From the NCBI GenBank assembly GCA_034421575.1, contig DAOUKG010000028.1, positions 27,159 through 91,158 on the forward strand: a stretch of DNA of 64,000 nucleotides. The letters are read 5' to 3'. The translations under genes were made by a program, and so were the position numbers. Positions 34,484 through 45,100 of this stretch are shown in pieces. This DNA is from VXLM01 sp034421575 (GTDB taxonomy: Bacteria; Chloroflexota; Dehalococcoidia; Lucifugimonadales; VXLM01). Positions within the stretch are counted from its first letter, which is position 1; every line of letters starts with the position of its first letter. The notes under the pieces are model-generated. The model was given only the letters and a program-made list of their open reading frames with translations, was not told where the DNA came from and searched no databases.

Positions 34484-35680
34484 ATGAACGAACCACAATT
34501 GGACTTTGGGCCGCTCAGGTCAAAGACGGCGCCGGAGCCCACTCCCCTTCCCGGAGCCAAGAAACCACTCCCAAAATACCCGTTCGTTATGTCCTATCCG
34601 GACCCGGCGAACCTGCCGATCATGGAGGCGCACGCCGCGATGGGAGAGGTCTTGGCCGAGGTCGGCTCGACGGAGTCCGTCTACCCTGATACGCAGGGTT
34701 ACCCGCCCCTGAGGGAGTTCATCGCCCAGCGTCTCGGGGAGAGGCGCGATTTTTCGGTGGATCCAGACGACATCCTCCTCACGGAGGGATCCGGTCAGGC
34801 CATCCACTTTGTCGCGGAGGCGCTCGTCGATCCGGGCGATGTCGTCATTGTCGATGACTTCGTCTACGGGGGGACCCTGTGGTCTTTGAGGAGGTTCGGT
34901 GCGGACATCAGAGGGGTCGCCAGTGATGACGACGGGATGGTCCCAGACGCCCTTGAAGAGACGATAGACCAGGCCGTCAAGGAGGGGAAGCGGCCCAAGA
35001 TGATCTATCTGATTCCCACATTTCAGAATCCCCAAACATGGACAATGCCGGTCGAGCGTCGACGGGAGATCGTCGAGGTCGCAACGAGGCATGGCGTGCC
35101 GATACTCGAAGACGACGGCATCGCGGAGTTCCGTTTCGAAGGCGACCACGTGCCGGCGGTCGCTGCGGTCGATGACTCCGGAGTGGTGATCCACACGGGA
35201 ACATTCAGCAAGATCGTAGTCCCGGGTATGCGGATCGGATATCTCATAGCCCAGCGACACTTTCTCGAGGCGGTCATGCCTATCAAGGGGTCACGGGGCG
35301 TAACGCAGTTCGGCGCGCTGGCCGTCCACCGGTTCGCCACGACAAGGCTGGACGACCACATGGAAAGACTGAATGGCGTGCTCCGGTCGAGGCGTGACGC
35401 GATGTTTGCATCTCTGGCGGAGAACTTCGGCACTACGGCTACGTGGGGTACGCCGGAGGGCGGGCTCTACACGTGGCTCACGATGCCGGAGGACGTTGAC
35501 CTTGTCGACGTTGCGGGAGCCGCTGTCGAGCGCGGCGTCACCTATGACCTGGGCACGAACTTCGCAACAGGCGACGATCCTGGACGCAACAAGGCGCGCC
35601 TGTGCTTCAGCTTCAACACCGAAGAGGAGATCCGTGAGGGCATCGCACTCCTCGCCGACGCCGTCTCCGAGGCCGGGTGA
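34484..35680 (+). CDS. PLP-dependent aminotransferase, class I/II (2-aminoadipate aminotransferase-like)
   Basis: A 398-residue fold-type I aminotransferase without a DNA-binding domain. Visible features are YPDTQGYPPLREFIAQRL, LLTEGSGQAIHFVAEALVDPG (PLP phosphate region), YLIPTFQNPQTWTMPVERR, ILEDDGIAEFRF with the cofactor-binding Asp, the Schiff-base lysine in HTGTFSKIVVPGMRIGY, and the substrate-binding arginine in KARLCFSF. The sequence type is that of LysN/MocR-related enzymes. AGGAGG precedes the ATG. The amino donor and acceptor are unknown. Confidence 0.9.
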   Translation: MNEPQLDFGPLRSKTAPEPTPLPGAKKPLPKYPFVMSYPDPANLPIMEAHAAMGEVLAEVGSTESVYPDTQGYPPLREFIAQRLGERRDFSVDPDDILLTEGSGQAIHFVAEALVDPGDVVIVDDFVYGGTLWSLRRFGADIRGVASDDDGMVPDALEETIDQAVKEGKRPKMIYLIPTFQNPQTWTMPVERRREIVEVATRHGVPILEDDGIAEFRFEGDHVPAVAAVDDSGVVIHTGTFSKIVVPGMRIGYLIAQRHFLEAVMPIKGSRGVTQFGALAVHRFATTRLDDHMERLNGVLRSRRDAMFASLAENFGTTATWGTPEGGLYTWLTMPEDVDLVDVAGAAVERGVTYDLGTNFATGDDPGRNKARLCFSFNTEEEIREGIALLADAVSEAG

Positions 35681-36319
35681 TCGGATGGGATGACGGTTGG
35701 TTTCCTGTTCTTGCTGCGCAATATGGCGAGAAACTTGCCATTGCAAGATGGCTTTTGCTTCCAGGGACTGGCCTCATGGACCGGTTCGAATGCAGAAGCG
35801 CGGGTCAGCATGAGCGGCAGGATGTTTTGTCTCGGTCATTGCGTCGTGGACTCTACGTCTAGGGAACTTACAGCGTCTCGATATGGCAAGGTCGGCTGTG
35901 GGGACGACCCATGTTCAAGTCAGATTCAGCTGGGAGAAACCGAATCACGATTCCAGTCGTCATTCGAGAACTGCTGTGACTGAGATTTCCACATTTCCTA
36001 ACCACGTTTACGAAAAACTGGTTTGACTAACTCTCAATACCTCTCTATGGTGTCAAATGCACCGGTTCAAAGGACATCTACGGGTCGCAATCTTCAAATC
36101 GGGGATTTCTGCCCAGGGCTTCACCTGGACCGAAGAGCAATTGCAAGGTCGCGGCGGCGAAAACCGCTAGATCATTTCAAGCGTATTGATGAGTGACGGG
36201 GCCTGGGATCGGACTGCAGAGACCGACCCAAGGGGTCTCGTTCCTTTGAGGTTTTACCGCACCCACGCCACGCAGAACGGCTAACAAATGCCCACAGGCG
36301 GCAGTACGCAGGCCCATTC
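35681..36319. other. Intergenic stretch with an AbrB-like fragment
   Basis: No complete gene is convincing here. The short frame at 35911-35979 is described separately. The rest has no recognisable repeat or RNA. Confidence 0.5.
35911..35979 (+). pseudogene. Possible AbrB/MazE-like N-terminal remnant
   Basis: A 22-codon frame reading MFKSDSAGRNRITIPVVIRE then LL and stop. It resembles the first strands of AbrB/SpoVT-type antitoxins (G-R-x-T-I-P-x-x-I-R-E-x-L) and then ends. It could be the relic of an antitoxin gene, or chance. Confidence 0.3.
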
Positions 36320-39300
36320 ATGCTAATTCGCAGAGGGCGAGATAATGGCGGCAATTGCCGCCGTGGAATCTCTTTGGCTGCTCTGGCCGTCTTGACGGCA
36401 TTGGCCGGCGTTCTCCTGACGAGTGTTGAATCGGCGTCCGCGTCGGACCCGCCGGAACCCGAATTCGCGACGGAATCAACATACCTCTCGGGCGAGTCGC
36501 CACCTCCCAACGTGACCACGGATGTCCAGGACCTCAGGGAACGGGTCCCTCCCTCGCTATTTCCCGAGATTACCGAGACTCTCCAACTCAAGGGCGCGAT
36601 TGAAGTCTACGGCGCCGAGCAGGACCTATCGGGAGAGCAGGAATATAGCTTTGATAACCCCGTTCACTCTCTGGGCGCGAAGCTCGGACCAGGCGGCGTG
36701 AGCATCTCCTCGGATGATGAGATTGAATGGACTTGGAATATTGGATTCGAGGAGTACGGAAGAGGCACCTCATTCAACACTGTTCCCGATCCCAGCATCA
36801 CGGCCGCAGGCAGTCGAGTTGAGTATCAGTACCCCGAAAGAATTACCGAGTGGTACGTCAATGGACCGCTGGGACTTCAACAGGGCTTTACGTTTGAGAG
36901 CAAACCCTCACCTTCGGACGAGGGGCCGCTTGTAGTTGGCTTGACCGTTTCGGGCGACGTCACTGTGGAGGTGAATAAGTACGGGACGTCCGCTGTCCTC
37001 AGTAATCAAGAGTCGCTCAGCTCGCTCAGGTATGGAGGCCTGTACGCATACGACGCCAACGGTGCTGAGCTGGGAGCGCGGCTGCAGGCAACTGCCAACG
37101 GATTGTCGATCATGGTGGATGATGAAGGCGCAGAATATCCCATCACCATCGATCCCTTCATCGAGAAGAACTACCTGACCGGGTACGCGGATGACCCACG
37201 GCGAGAGTTTGGGATATCGGTTTCGATTAGCGGAGACACTGTGGTAGTCGGAGCTCCCTACGCAAGTGGGCGAGACTCCCACGGGGCGGTGTATCTGTTC
37301 TCCGCTTCCGAGGACGAAACGCCCACCGTGGACGATAGGATCGTGCTTTCATCTCCACGGTCCGTTGAGGGAGACGGGTTCGGCTATTCCGTGTCAATCA
37401 GCGGCGAGACAATAGTCGTCGGCGCGCCGTGGGAACGTGACGAGGAATTGCATGATTGGCGGCGATTCGGGGCGGCGTATGTGTTTACGAAACCCTCAGG
37501 AGGCTGGGTTTCAACTTCCGACGCGGCGAGGCTAACTTCTCCGAATGCACTTTCGGAGTATTCATTCGGGACGTCTGTAGCAATTAGCGTCGACACGATT
37601 GTCGTTGGAAGAGATTCAGGCTACTCAACAAGCGGTTCCGCTTATGTGTTCACGAAGCCGAGCGGCGGATGGGCCGACCTCTCGGAAGCTGCCAAACTCA
37701 CTGCATCGGACGGCTCCGACTACGATATGTTTGGCCAGTCCGTTGCCATTAACGGCGACACCGTCATCGTTGGAGCATTTCTCGCCGATCTCGAAGCCGA
37801 CGAGGAGGATTTCGGCGCAGCATACGTTTACACCAGGCCGAGCAACGGGTGGACGGATTCTACCGAGACGGTGAAACTTGTCGCTCCGGACGGAGGTGAA
37901 GGCCGAGAGTTCGGGCGATCACTGTCTCTAGACGGTGACACATTGGTTGTTGGGGCACCGTTCAGCGGATACTACTCTCCTTTCCCGATATACAGACAGG
38001 CCAGAGAGGCGGAAGACAAGACTCCCTATCTGGGCGCGGTATACGTGTACAGCATGGCGAACGCAGATTGGAGCGATCCCCCGAGTCCGGTGAAAATCAC
38101 CTCGCCCGACGGCTTCCCCTGGACAAGATTCGGATGGTCGGTATCCGTTGACGGAGACGCGATTGTCGTTGGGGAACCACACAGTCGCAGCGTCAGCGAA
38201 CCCGATGGCTATCCAGACATTACCAGCGGTTCCGCATACGTATTCGCCAAGCCCACGGAGGGTTGGAGTTCCGCCAGTGAGTACAGGGAACTACCCATGC
38301 CCGACGGCATGCGATACGACCATTACGGGTCATCGGTCTTCGTGAGCGGGGACATGGTGGTCGTTGGCGCTTTAGAGGACGACAACGAAAACGGGCGCAG
38401 CGCAGGATCGGCCTTCTTGTTCGAGATGCCGGCGGAGGGCTGGACATCCGACACGCCTCTTGCCGAACCGGCGATGCTCAAGGCATTTGACAGCCCCGCA
38501 GGAGACCGCTTCGGTCACTCTGTCGACATGGACGAAGATCTGCTTGTTGTGGGCGTGCCGGGAGATCACGACAGAGTGCCCGGAGCAGCCTACGTTTTCG
38601 TGAGGGAAAACATCGAATGGCGCTATAGAAGCCTCAGGCTCGAGCCGTCCGACGCAACCCCTGGCGGTCGGTTTGGAAGTTCCGTAGCAGTCGGCGGAGA
38701 CACTATCGCCGTTGGAGCGCCCGGCACAGAGGACGGCGACGTTGCGGGCGCCGTGTACCTTTTCACAACACCTGCGGACGGATGGACAGGTGTTTACGAT
38801 CTCGATTACTCGGTCAAGCTTGCCATGCCTGATGGGGACGTCGAGGATCGCTTCGGCCATTCGGTTGCCACGGATGGCAATTTCGTGGTGGTGGGCGCGC
38901 CCGGCGAGAACGAGGTCTACGTATACACGAGGCCGGATACCGGATGGGCAGAAACAACTGCTCCCGCAAAGCTGACTGTGCCCAACGCTTCGGCCAGCGC
39001 CCGATTCGGCCATGCGGTCTCCATTTCCGAAGGGACTATTGTGGCTGGTGCTCCCGGTGCGAGCGGCACGGGCGTTTCCTACGTCTTTACCAAGCCCGAC
39101 ACGGGATGGTCGGATACATCCTCGGCAACAAGGTTGACAGCCACCGACGGAGCATCGGGAGACCGTTTCGGATACGCCGTTTCAGCAAGTGGAAGCACCG
39201 TCGTCGTCGGAGCACCCGGCAATGAGAGCGGGGGAGACGCCGGGGCCGCGTACGTGTTCACGAAGCCTGAAGCGGGATGGAGTAATACATCGGCTGCCGC

Positions 39301-42070
39301 CCAGCTGACGGCGTCCGATGGAGCATCGGGCGATTGGTTCGGGCATGCGGTGTCGGTAAGCGACGAGTTCATAGTGGTGGGGGCGCATGGGAGCGATATC
39401 ACAACCGGAGAGCAAGTGTCCGACGATGCCGGCGCGGTGTATGCATTCAGGAGACCCCAGGATGGCTGGGCCTCATCATCCGACGCCCAGAAACTCACGG
39501 CAAAACAGGTAGAGCCGGGGGACTCGTTCGGGTATGCCGTATCCGTAGACGGAGACGCCATAGCCGTGGGGTCGCCCACGTCCGTGGATCGCAGGTACTA
39601 CGATTTTATGGGCGTTAGATCCGGGGCCGCTCGAATCTTTACTTGGCCAGGCCTGTACTGGGAAGACACTCCAGCAGCGTTCAAGCTCAGACCGCCCAAC
39701 GCGGAATCTTCCCGCATTTTCGGGATGACGCTTTCCTCGGACGGAAATACGGTGGTGGTGGGAACGGTGCAGGCCGTTGCCACGGACACACCGTCCGCAA
39801 CCACGGCCAAGGCATTCGTCTACACAAGGCGGGACGGCGAGTGGGACACCTCCTCACCTGCGACGCTCACACTGCCTGACGGCGGCACTTTCTCGAAGCA
39901 TGGACTGGCGGTCTCTGAAAACGGGGACACTGTGGCGGTCGGTTTCTCCCCCGCAGCCACCGAATCGACATCGGAGCCAAACTACGTGCTGGTATTTTCC
40001 AGGCCCCGAGGAGGTTGGGACTCAACCTCTGCGGCTGCGAGGCTTACGATGCCGGACGGCGAGACCGAAGGCAATTTCGGACGCTCTTTGGCAGTCAGCG
40101 GCGACACGATTGTGGTGGGTGCATACGGTGACGGCAGCTACTACAGCTCAAATTACAAGGGTGCCGCATTCGTGTACACGAGACCAAGCCGGGGATGGGT
40201 CTCCACCTCTGTGGCGGCTAAACTCACGGCGCCCGCCGGTGACCTGGGCGACCAATTCGGGCAAGTGGTCGCCATTTGGGGAGACACGATAGTTGTCGGC
40301 GCACCTGGAGACAGTAACATCAGGGGCTGGCACTCAGGTTCAGCCTATGTATTCACTAAGCCCAAGGGTGGCTGGGCCTCCACATTCGAGTCCGCAAAGC
40401 TGACATCGCCTGACGATTGGTTCGGGAGGTCCAGAAGCCAGTTTGGATCTTCGATTGCCGTCAGAGGAGACAAGATTGTCATCGGCGCGCCGGGCTACTA
40501 CTCAGGCAGTGGGGCGTACGTGTTCACAAGACCTGAGGCAGGATGGGACAGCCCGTACGTCTACTCCAAGATGACTGCCCCAGAATCCGATTACTCCTCC
40601 CACTTCGGTGCATCGGTTTCGATGAGCGATGATGCAATTTATGTCGGTGCGGACGGTTCAGGAACGGTATTCGTATTCCCGATACCACCTGGCGGAGGCG
40701 TGTTTGCCGGTGTTCCCGTAAGACTATCCGACCCGCATGGTGGTGAGTACGACGCCTTTGGAGGAGTGGTGTCCGCAGGGGGAACCAATGTGGTCGTGGG
40801 AGCGCTGCTTTCGGATGACCATGGTGAGGACTACGGGGCGGCGTATGTTCTCAGCGAACCGTCGGACGGATGGGACTTCAGCGCCGGCCCAATGGGTCAC
40901 ACCGCCACCCTGTTATCTCCGGACTGGGTTCCCGGGAACCTATTTGCAAGTTCGATTTCTCCGACCACCGGGGCCGTAGGCGTAGGCGCGCCCAACCCCC
41001 GCAGGCCTTGGTATCCTGGTGCGGCCTACGTTTACACCGGTCCGTTCAATAGTCTGTATGCCAGAAGCGACGCCGCTAAGCTCAGTCCTCCAGCCGGAAA
41101 TACGGGAATTGGCTTCGGGTGGGGCTTCGGGTGGTCGGTGTCACTAACCCCGGACGCGATGGCCGTCGGCGCTCCGGGGCTCAGGTATTGGCAGGGCGCG
41201 GCGTATGTATACACCAAGCCCAGCGAGGGCTGGAAATCCACTTCGGACGCGGCCAAGCTCAGTTCGCCCCGTGGGGCGACAGACCAGAACTTCGGGACTT
41301 CGGTATCCCTCAGCGGCGGGACGGTCGCAGTGGGGGCGATTCGAGATTCTGAACCCGGCTCCGCTTATCTGTTCACGAAACCCGGGGCAGAACCGTGGCA
41401 ATCGACCTCCGACGCGATTGAGGTGAATGCCCCGCTGGGAGAAGGACTACCCTTGTTCGGTTCGTCCGTCGCCCTAACGGACGACACGTTGGTGGTGGGA
41501 ATGCCTAGTTGGTCAGGTCGCGGAGCAGTGTACCTGTACACCAAGCCGGCAGGTGGCTGGGCCTCCGTTTCGGACCCAATCAAGCTCACACCCGCCGACG
41601 GAAACGATGGCGACATGTTCGGAGCGTCTGTCGCGATAAGTGGGGACACTGTTGTTGTCGGCGCGCCGGGCAACGGGGACCATGACCTCTCCGGTGCGGT
41701 ATACGTGTTTACGAAACCTCCCACCGGCTGGGGGGCCACGTCGGACGCGGCCAAGCTTACGCCTGAAACCAGCGACCTCAATGACTGGTTCGGATTCTCC
41801 GTAGCGATCGACGGTGATGCGGTAGTAGTCGGTGGTCAAGGTAAGAGTGGATATCATCGGACGAACGATGCATACGCGTTTACTAAACCCGAGGGAGATT
41901 GGGAATCAGCCTCCGCGGCTCCTTTCAGAGTTTTCGGCAATTGGTTCGGACACACATATGACCGGATTGGAGTCCCGGTGGGTGTCAGTGGAGACGACGT
42001 GTTTGTAGGCGCCCCAAGCGAAACGGGCATCGGCGTTGTCTATGCATATGAGGACTTCTTCGATGGGTAG
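36320..42070 (+). CDS. Giant secreted FG-GAP-repeat protein (about 28 beta-propeller blades)
   Basis: A 1,916-residue protein with an N-terminal signal sequence (hydrophobic ISLAALAVLTALAGVLL, ending near SASAS). Residues about 50-290 form a domain seen in other FG-GAP proteins (EWYVNGPLGLQQGFTF, LRYGGLYAYDANG, YPITIDPF). From about residue 293 to the end I count 28 blades, averaging 58 residues, with the pattern F-G-x-S-V-x-x-x-G-D-x-x-V-V-G-A-P, then G-A-A-Y-V-F-T-K-P-x-x-G-W. Several blades keep an acidic loop that could bind calcium. Four seven-bladed propellers would fit. No C-terminal anchor is visible. It ends 52 bp before the alpha-2-macroglobulin-LRR gene and is probably co-transcribed. 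Likely an extracellular adhesin or receptor. Confidence 0.92.
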   Translation: MLIRRGRDNGGNCRRGISLAALAVLTALAGVLLTSVESASASDPPEPEFATESTYLSGESPPPNVTTDVQDLRERVPPSLFPEITETLQLKGAIEVYGAEQDLSGEQEYSFDNPVHSLGAKLGPGGVSISSDDEIEWTWNIGFEEYGRGTSFNTVPDPSITAAGSRVEYQYPERITEWYVNGPLGLQQGFTFESKPSPSDEGPLVVGLTVSGDVTVEVNKYGTSAVLSNQESLSSLRYGGLYAYDANGAELGARLQATANGLSIMVDDEGAEYPITIDPFIEKNYLTGYADDPRREFGISVSISGDTVVVGAPYASGRDSHGAVYLFSASEDETPTVDDRIVLSSPRSVEGDGFGYSVSISGETIVVGAPWERDEELHDWRRFGAAYVFTKPSGGWVSTSDAARLTSPNALSEYSFGTSVAISVDTIVVGRDSGYSTSGSAYVFTKPSGGWADLSEAAKLTASDGSDYDMFGQSVAINGDTVIVGAFLADLEADEEDFGAAYVYTRPSNGWTDSTETVKLVAPDGGEGREFGRSLSLDGDTLVVGAPFSGYYSPFPIYRQAREAEDKTPYLGAVYVYSMANADWSDPPSPVKITSPDGFPWTRFGWSVSVDGDAIVVGEPHSRSVSEPDGYPDITSGSAYVFAKPTEGWSSASEYRELPMPDGMRYDHYGSSVFVSGDMVVVGALEDDNENGRSAGSAFLFEMPAEGWTSDTPLAEPAMLKAFDSPAGDRFGHSVDMDEDLLVVGVPGDHDRVPGAAYVFVRENIEWRYRSLRLEPSDATPGGRFGSSVAVGGDTIAVGAPGTEDGDVAGAVYLFTTPADGWTGVYDLDYSVKLAMPDGDVEDRFGHSVATDGNFVVVGAPGENEVYVYTRPDTGWAETTAPAKLTVPNASASARFGHAVSISEGTIVAGAPGASGTGVSYVFTKPDTGWSDTSSATRLTATDGASGDRFGYAVSASGSTVVVGAPGNESGGDAGAAYVFTKPEAGWSNTSAAAQLTASDGASGDWFGHAVSVSDEFIVVGAHGSDITTGEQVSDDAGAVYAFRRPQDGWASSSDAQKLTAKQVEPGDSFGYAVSVDGDAIAVGSPTSVDRRYYDFMGVRSGAARIFTWPGLYWEDTPAAFKLRPPNAESSRIFGMTLSSDGNTVVVGTVQAVATDTPSATTAKAFVYTRRDGEWDTSSPATLTLPDGGTFSKHGLAVSENGDTVAVGFSPAATESTSEPNYVLVFSRPRGGWDSTSAAARLTMPDGETEGNFGRSLAVSGDTIVVGAYGDGSYYSSNYKGAAFVYTRPSRGWVSTSVAAKLTAPAGDLGDQFGQVVAIWGDTIVVGAPGDSNIRGWHSGSAYVFTKPKGGWASTFESAKLTSPDDWFGRSRSQFGSSIAVRGDKIVIGAPGYYSGSGAYVFTRPEAGWDSPYVYSKMTAPESDYSSHFGASVSMSDDAIYVGADGSGTVFVFPIPPGGGVFAGVPVRLSDPHGGEYDAFGGVVSAGGTNVVVGALLSDDHGEDYGAAYVLSEPSDGWDFSAGPMGHTATLLSPDWVPGNLFASSISPTTGAVGVGAPNPRRPWYPGAAYVYTGPFNSLYARSDAAKLSPPAGNTGIGFGWGFGWSVSLTPDAMAVGAPGLRYWQGAAYVYTKPSEGWKSTSDAAKLSSPRGATDQNFGTSVSLSGGTVAVGAIRDSEPGSAYLFTKPGAEPWQSTSDAIEVNAPLGEGLPLFGSSVALTDDTLVVGMPSWSGRGAVYLYTKPAGGWASVSDPIKLTPADGNDGDMFGASVAISGDTVVVGAPGNGDHDLSGAVYVFTKPPTGWGATSDAAKLTPETSDLNDWFGFSVAIDGDAVVVGGQGKSGYHRTNDAYAFTKPEGDWESASAAPFRVFGNWFGHTYDRIGVPVGVSGDDVFVGAPSETGIGVVYAYEDFFDG

Positions 42071-42122
42071 ATCGGGAACGTTTCCATGTTCTCCATGCTT
42101 GCGGGAAGGATGAGGTTTGGGC

Positions 42123-45100
42123 ATGAGCTATAGTCGAATCGCTGTGTTGGCGACGGCTGTCGCGCTGAGCCTGTCCTGGGCAGTGGGCAGCGACATGCCC
42201 AATTTCGTTTCCGCCCAAACGCCTGCAGAAACGGAACGTCCCGCTGTCACGTCGGATGCTGTCGACGGCTATATGGTGCTGGCTCCGTCAGTCTTGAGGT
42301 CAGGACAGACCGAGAGCATATCCGTGTCCCTGTTTTCCGGTCAGAAGCCGGCGAGGGGAACCGTCGGTCTAACTCTATTTGGGAGTACTTCCCTGGCATC
42401 AGCTTCGGGTGATATCGAGGGAACCGGCGCCATTTCCCTTTCTGTGCCGCGTATCTCTCCGGGTACCTACTATCTGTTCGCCAGCGGCCCTGGATTCTCG
42501 GAGAGAGCTCCGGTTACCGTGGAAGCGGGCGATATTCTCTTTGTCGAGACCGACAAGCCTCTCTACAAGCCCGGGCAGGATATGCACATACGTGTGCTGC
42601 TGCTGGACATCGAGCTCAAACCGCTGACCGGGCACATTACGGTCGAGGTGCGGGACGCGAAGGGCAACAAGGTCTACCGAGAGGTTGTGCAGTCGGACGA
42701 GTTTGGGATGGCGAACCTGACGATGCCACTTTCGAATGAGCCGAATCTCGGCAATTGGAATATCAGCGCGTCGTACGGGGAACAGGAAGCCGACACGCAA
42801 GTCAGCATCGAACAATACGTGCTGCCCAAGTACGAAATAGAGGTGGATTTTGCCCAAGATGGGGGACTTGTAGATGAACCGATCAAGGGAACCGTGACGG
42901 CAGAATACAGCTTCGGAAAGCCGGTCAAGGGAGAGTTGCGGATCGTCGCCTCGAAGTACACATGGGAGTGGGAGGAATTTGCCGAGTTCACCGCCGAGAT
43001 CGATGGTACGGCCTCGTTCGAACTCCCCGAACCCGGCTACGTCTCCGGCGGTCGTGGTCCTGACGGGGCAGGCAACATCTCGCTCGAAGTTACGGTTGAA
43101 GAGAAAGAGACGGGGTACAAAGAAACGACCACCGCCTCTCATACGGTCGTGCACTCGTCCGTCAGTCTCCGGCTTATACCGGAAGGCTCTTCCTTCAAGC
43201 CTTCCCTGCCCTTCTCCGTGCTTCTCGTGACCGAGTCCCCTGACCGGAGCCTCACGGATTACGAAGTCGGACTGGAGACCTATTACTTGGATGACGGCCT
43301 GTCCGTTACCTACGCCGAAGAGAGCCGTCTCAAGACAGTCGACGGCAAGGCGCTCCTCACAATCACCCCGCCCGCGGGTTCGGTGGCAGTCGCAATCTTA
43401 GCGGACGCCGGAGGAAGCTACGCGTCGACACTCCTGAAGGCCGCCCACTCTCCGTCGAACAGCTTCATCCATCTGGAACAGGTCTCAAGCTCCCTCTCTG
43501 CCGGAGAACAAGCTCAGTTCAAGGCGCATTCAACCGAGCCGGATGGCAGTTTCCACTACGAGGTGATATCGCGTGGAAGGGTGGTATTGTCCGACGTTTC
43601 GGCAAGTTCCGACATCGGCTTTACGGTCACACCGGTTATGGCGAACATGCCGAAGCTCGTGGTGTACCAGGTGATGTCGAACGGCGAGGTGGCCGCGGAC
43701 ACTCTCCCGTTCACGGTGGCAGACAGCTATCCCCTGGAAATCGACGCGGCCTTTGACAAGGCCGAAGTGCGCCCCGGTGATGAGGTAGAAATCACGCTAA
43801 CGACTGACGGCCAGGCCAAGGTGGGCGTTACCGCCGTTGACCGCTCGGTCTACCTCCTTGGTGACAATCGCATAAACCTCCGACAGGTGTTCGATGAACT
43901 AGACCGGTTCAACCTGGAGCCTGAGATCGATTACTACGACGACTATTACTATAGTGAGATTACGACGCTGGGCGCCGCAGAGACCTTGAAGGACGCGGGC
44001 CTGGTTGTCATGTCCAACCGCGAGGTTCCCGTTGGACGAACGCACTATAGGCGGCCTCTGGGATCCGGAGGATTTGCCGATGTCGCCGCTGCCTCCGCTC
44101 CAGCTCTTGGATCCGGCTCGGATGACCTTGCCGATGTCCGACGCGTGCGCCAGTTCTTCCCGGAGACGTGGCTGTGGTCCGACGTGATGACGGATGAAGC
44201 GGGAAGCGCATCGATATCTGCGGAGGCGCCCGACAGCATCACGACGTGGATGCTGCGGGCGGTCGGCATGTCCAAGGAGCACGGCCTTGGGATCACGGAA
44301 ACGCAATTGAGAGTCTTCCAGCCGTTCTTCCTGCAGGTGGACCTGCCGTATTCCGCGATACGGGGCGAGGAATTCTCGGCCAAGGTCGTCCTCCACAACT
44401 ACCTTGACACCTCTCAGCAGTTCTTCGTGGAACTTGAGGAGTCCGAAGACTTTGAGCTGCTCGATGATGCGGCGAAGACTGTCACAGTGGGGCCGAACGA
44501 CCTCAAAGTGGTGCATTTCAAGATTCGCCTCACGGAACTGGGAAGTCTGCCCATTAAGGTGACGGCGCGGAGTCGTGATGAATCGGACGCGGTCATCAGG
44601 GAATTGATCGTGGTGCCGGAGGGCGTACCACAGGAAATCGTTACGAACAAAATCTTAGCGGGAGGCGAGTCCACCGCATTCTCAAACGCATTGCCGCCCG
44701 GATCAATAGACGGATCGGCGCGCACGCACGTGACACTCAGTGGTAGCGTCCTCAGCCAGACCCTTGAAGGCTTGGAGAACCTTTTGCAGATGTCGTATGG
44801 CTGTGGGGAGCAGAACATGGTGCTCTTCGCGCCAAACGTCTTCGTAGCACGGTATCTGGAGCAGACGGGACAGTTTAAGCCGGATGTGATGTCAAGGGCC
44901 GAGCACCTGATGATGACCGGGTATCAGCAACAATTGATGTTCAGAAGGGCCGATGGGAGCTTTGCCACATGGGGCGACCGCAGCCCGAGCGGGAGCATAT
45001 GGCTCACCGCGTTTGTGCTCAAAACGCTGGCCCAAGCCAAGAGCTTCATCTACGTTGACCAGGAAGTCATTTCGGGAGCGGCCCAATGGATACTCGATCA

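Noticed and set aside
35690..35983. 97-codon plus-strand frame after the aminotransferase
   Set aside because: No domain, high Cys/Ser content and no ribosome-binding site; it overlaps the more suggestive AbrB-like scrap in another frame.
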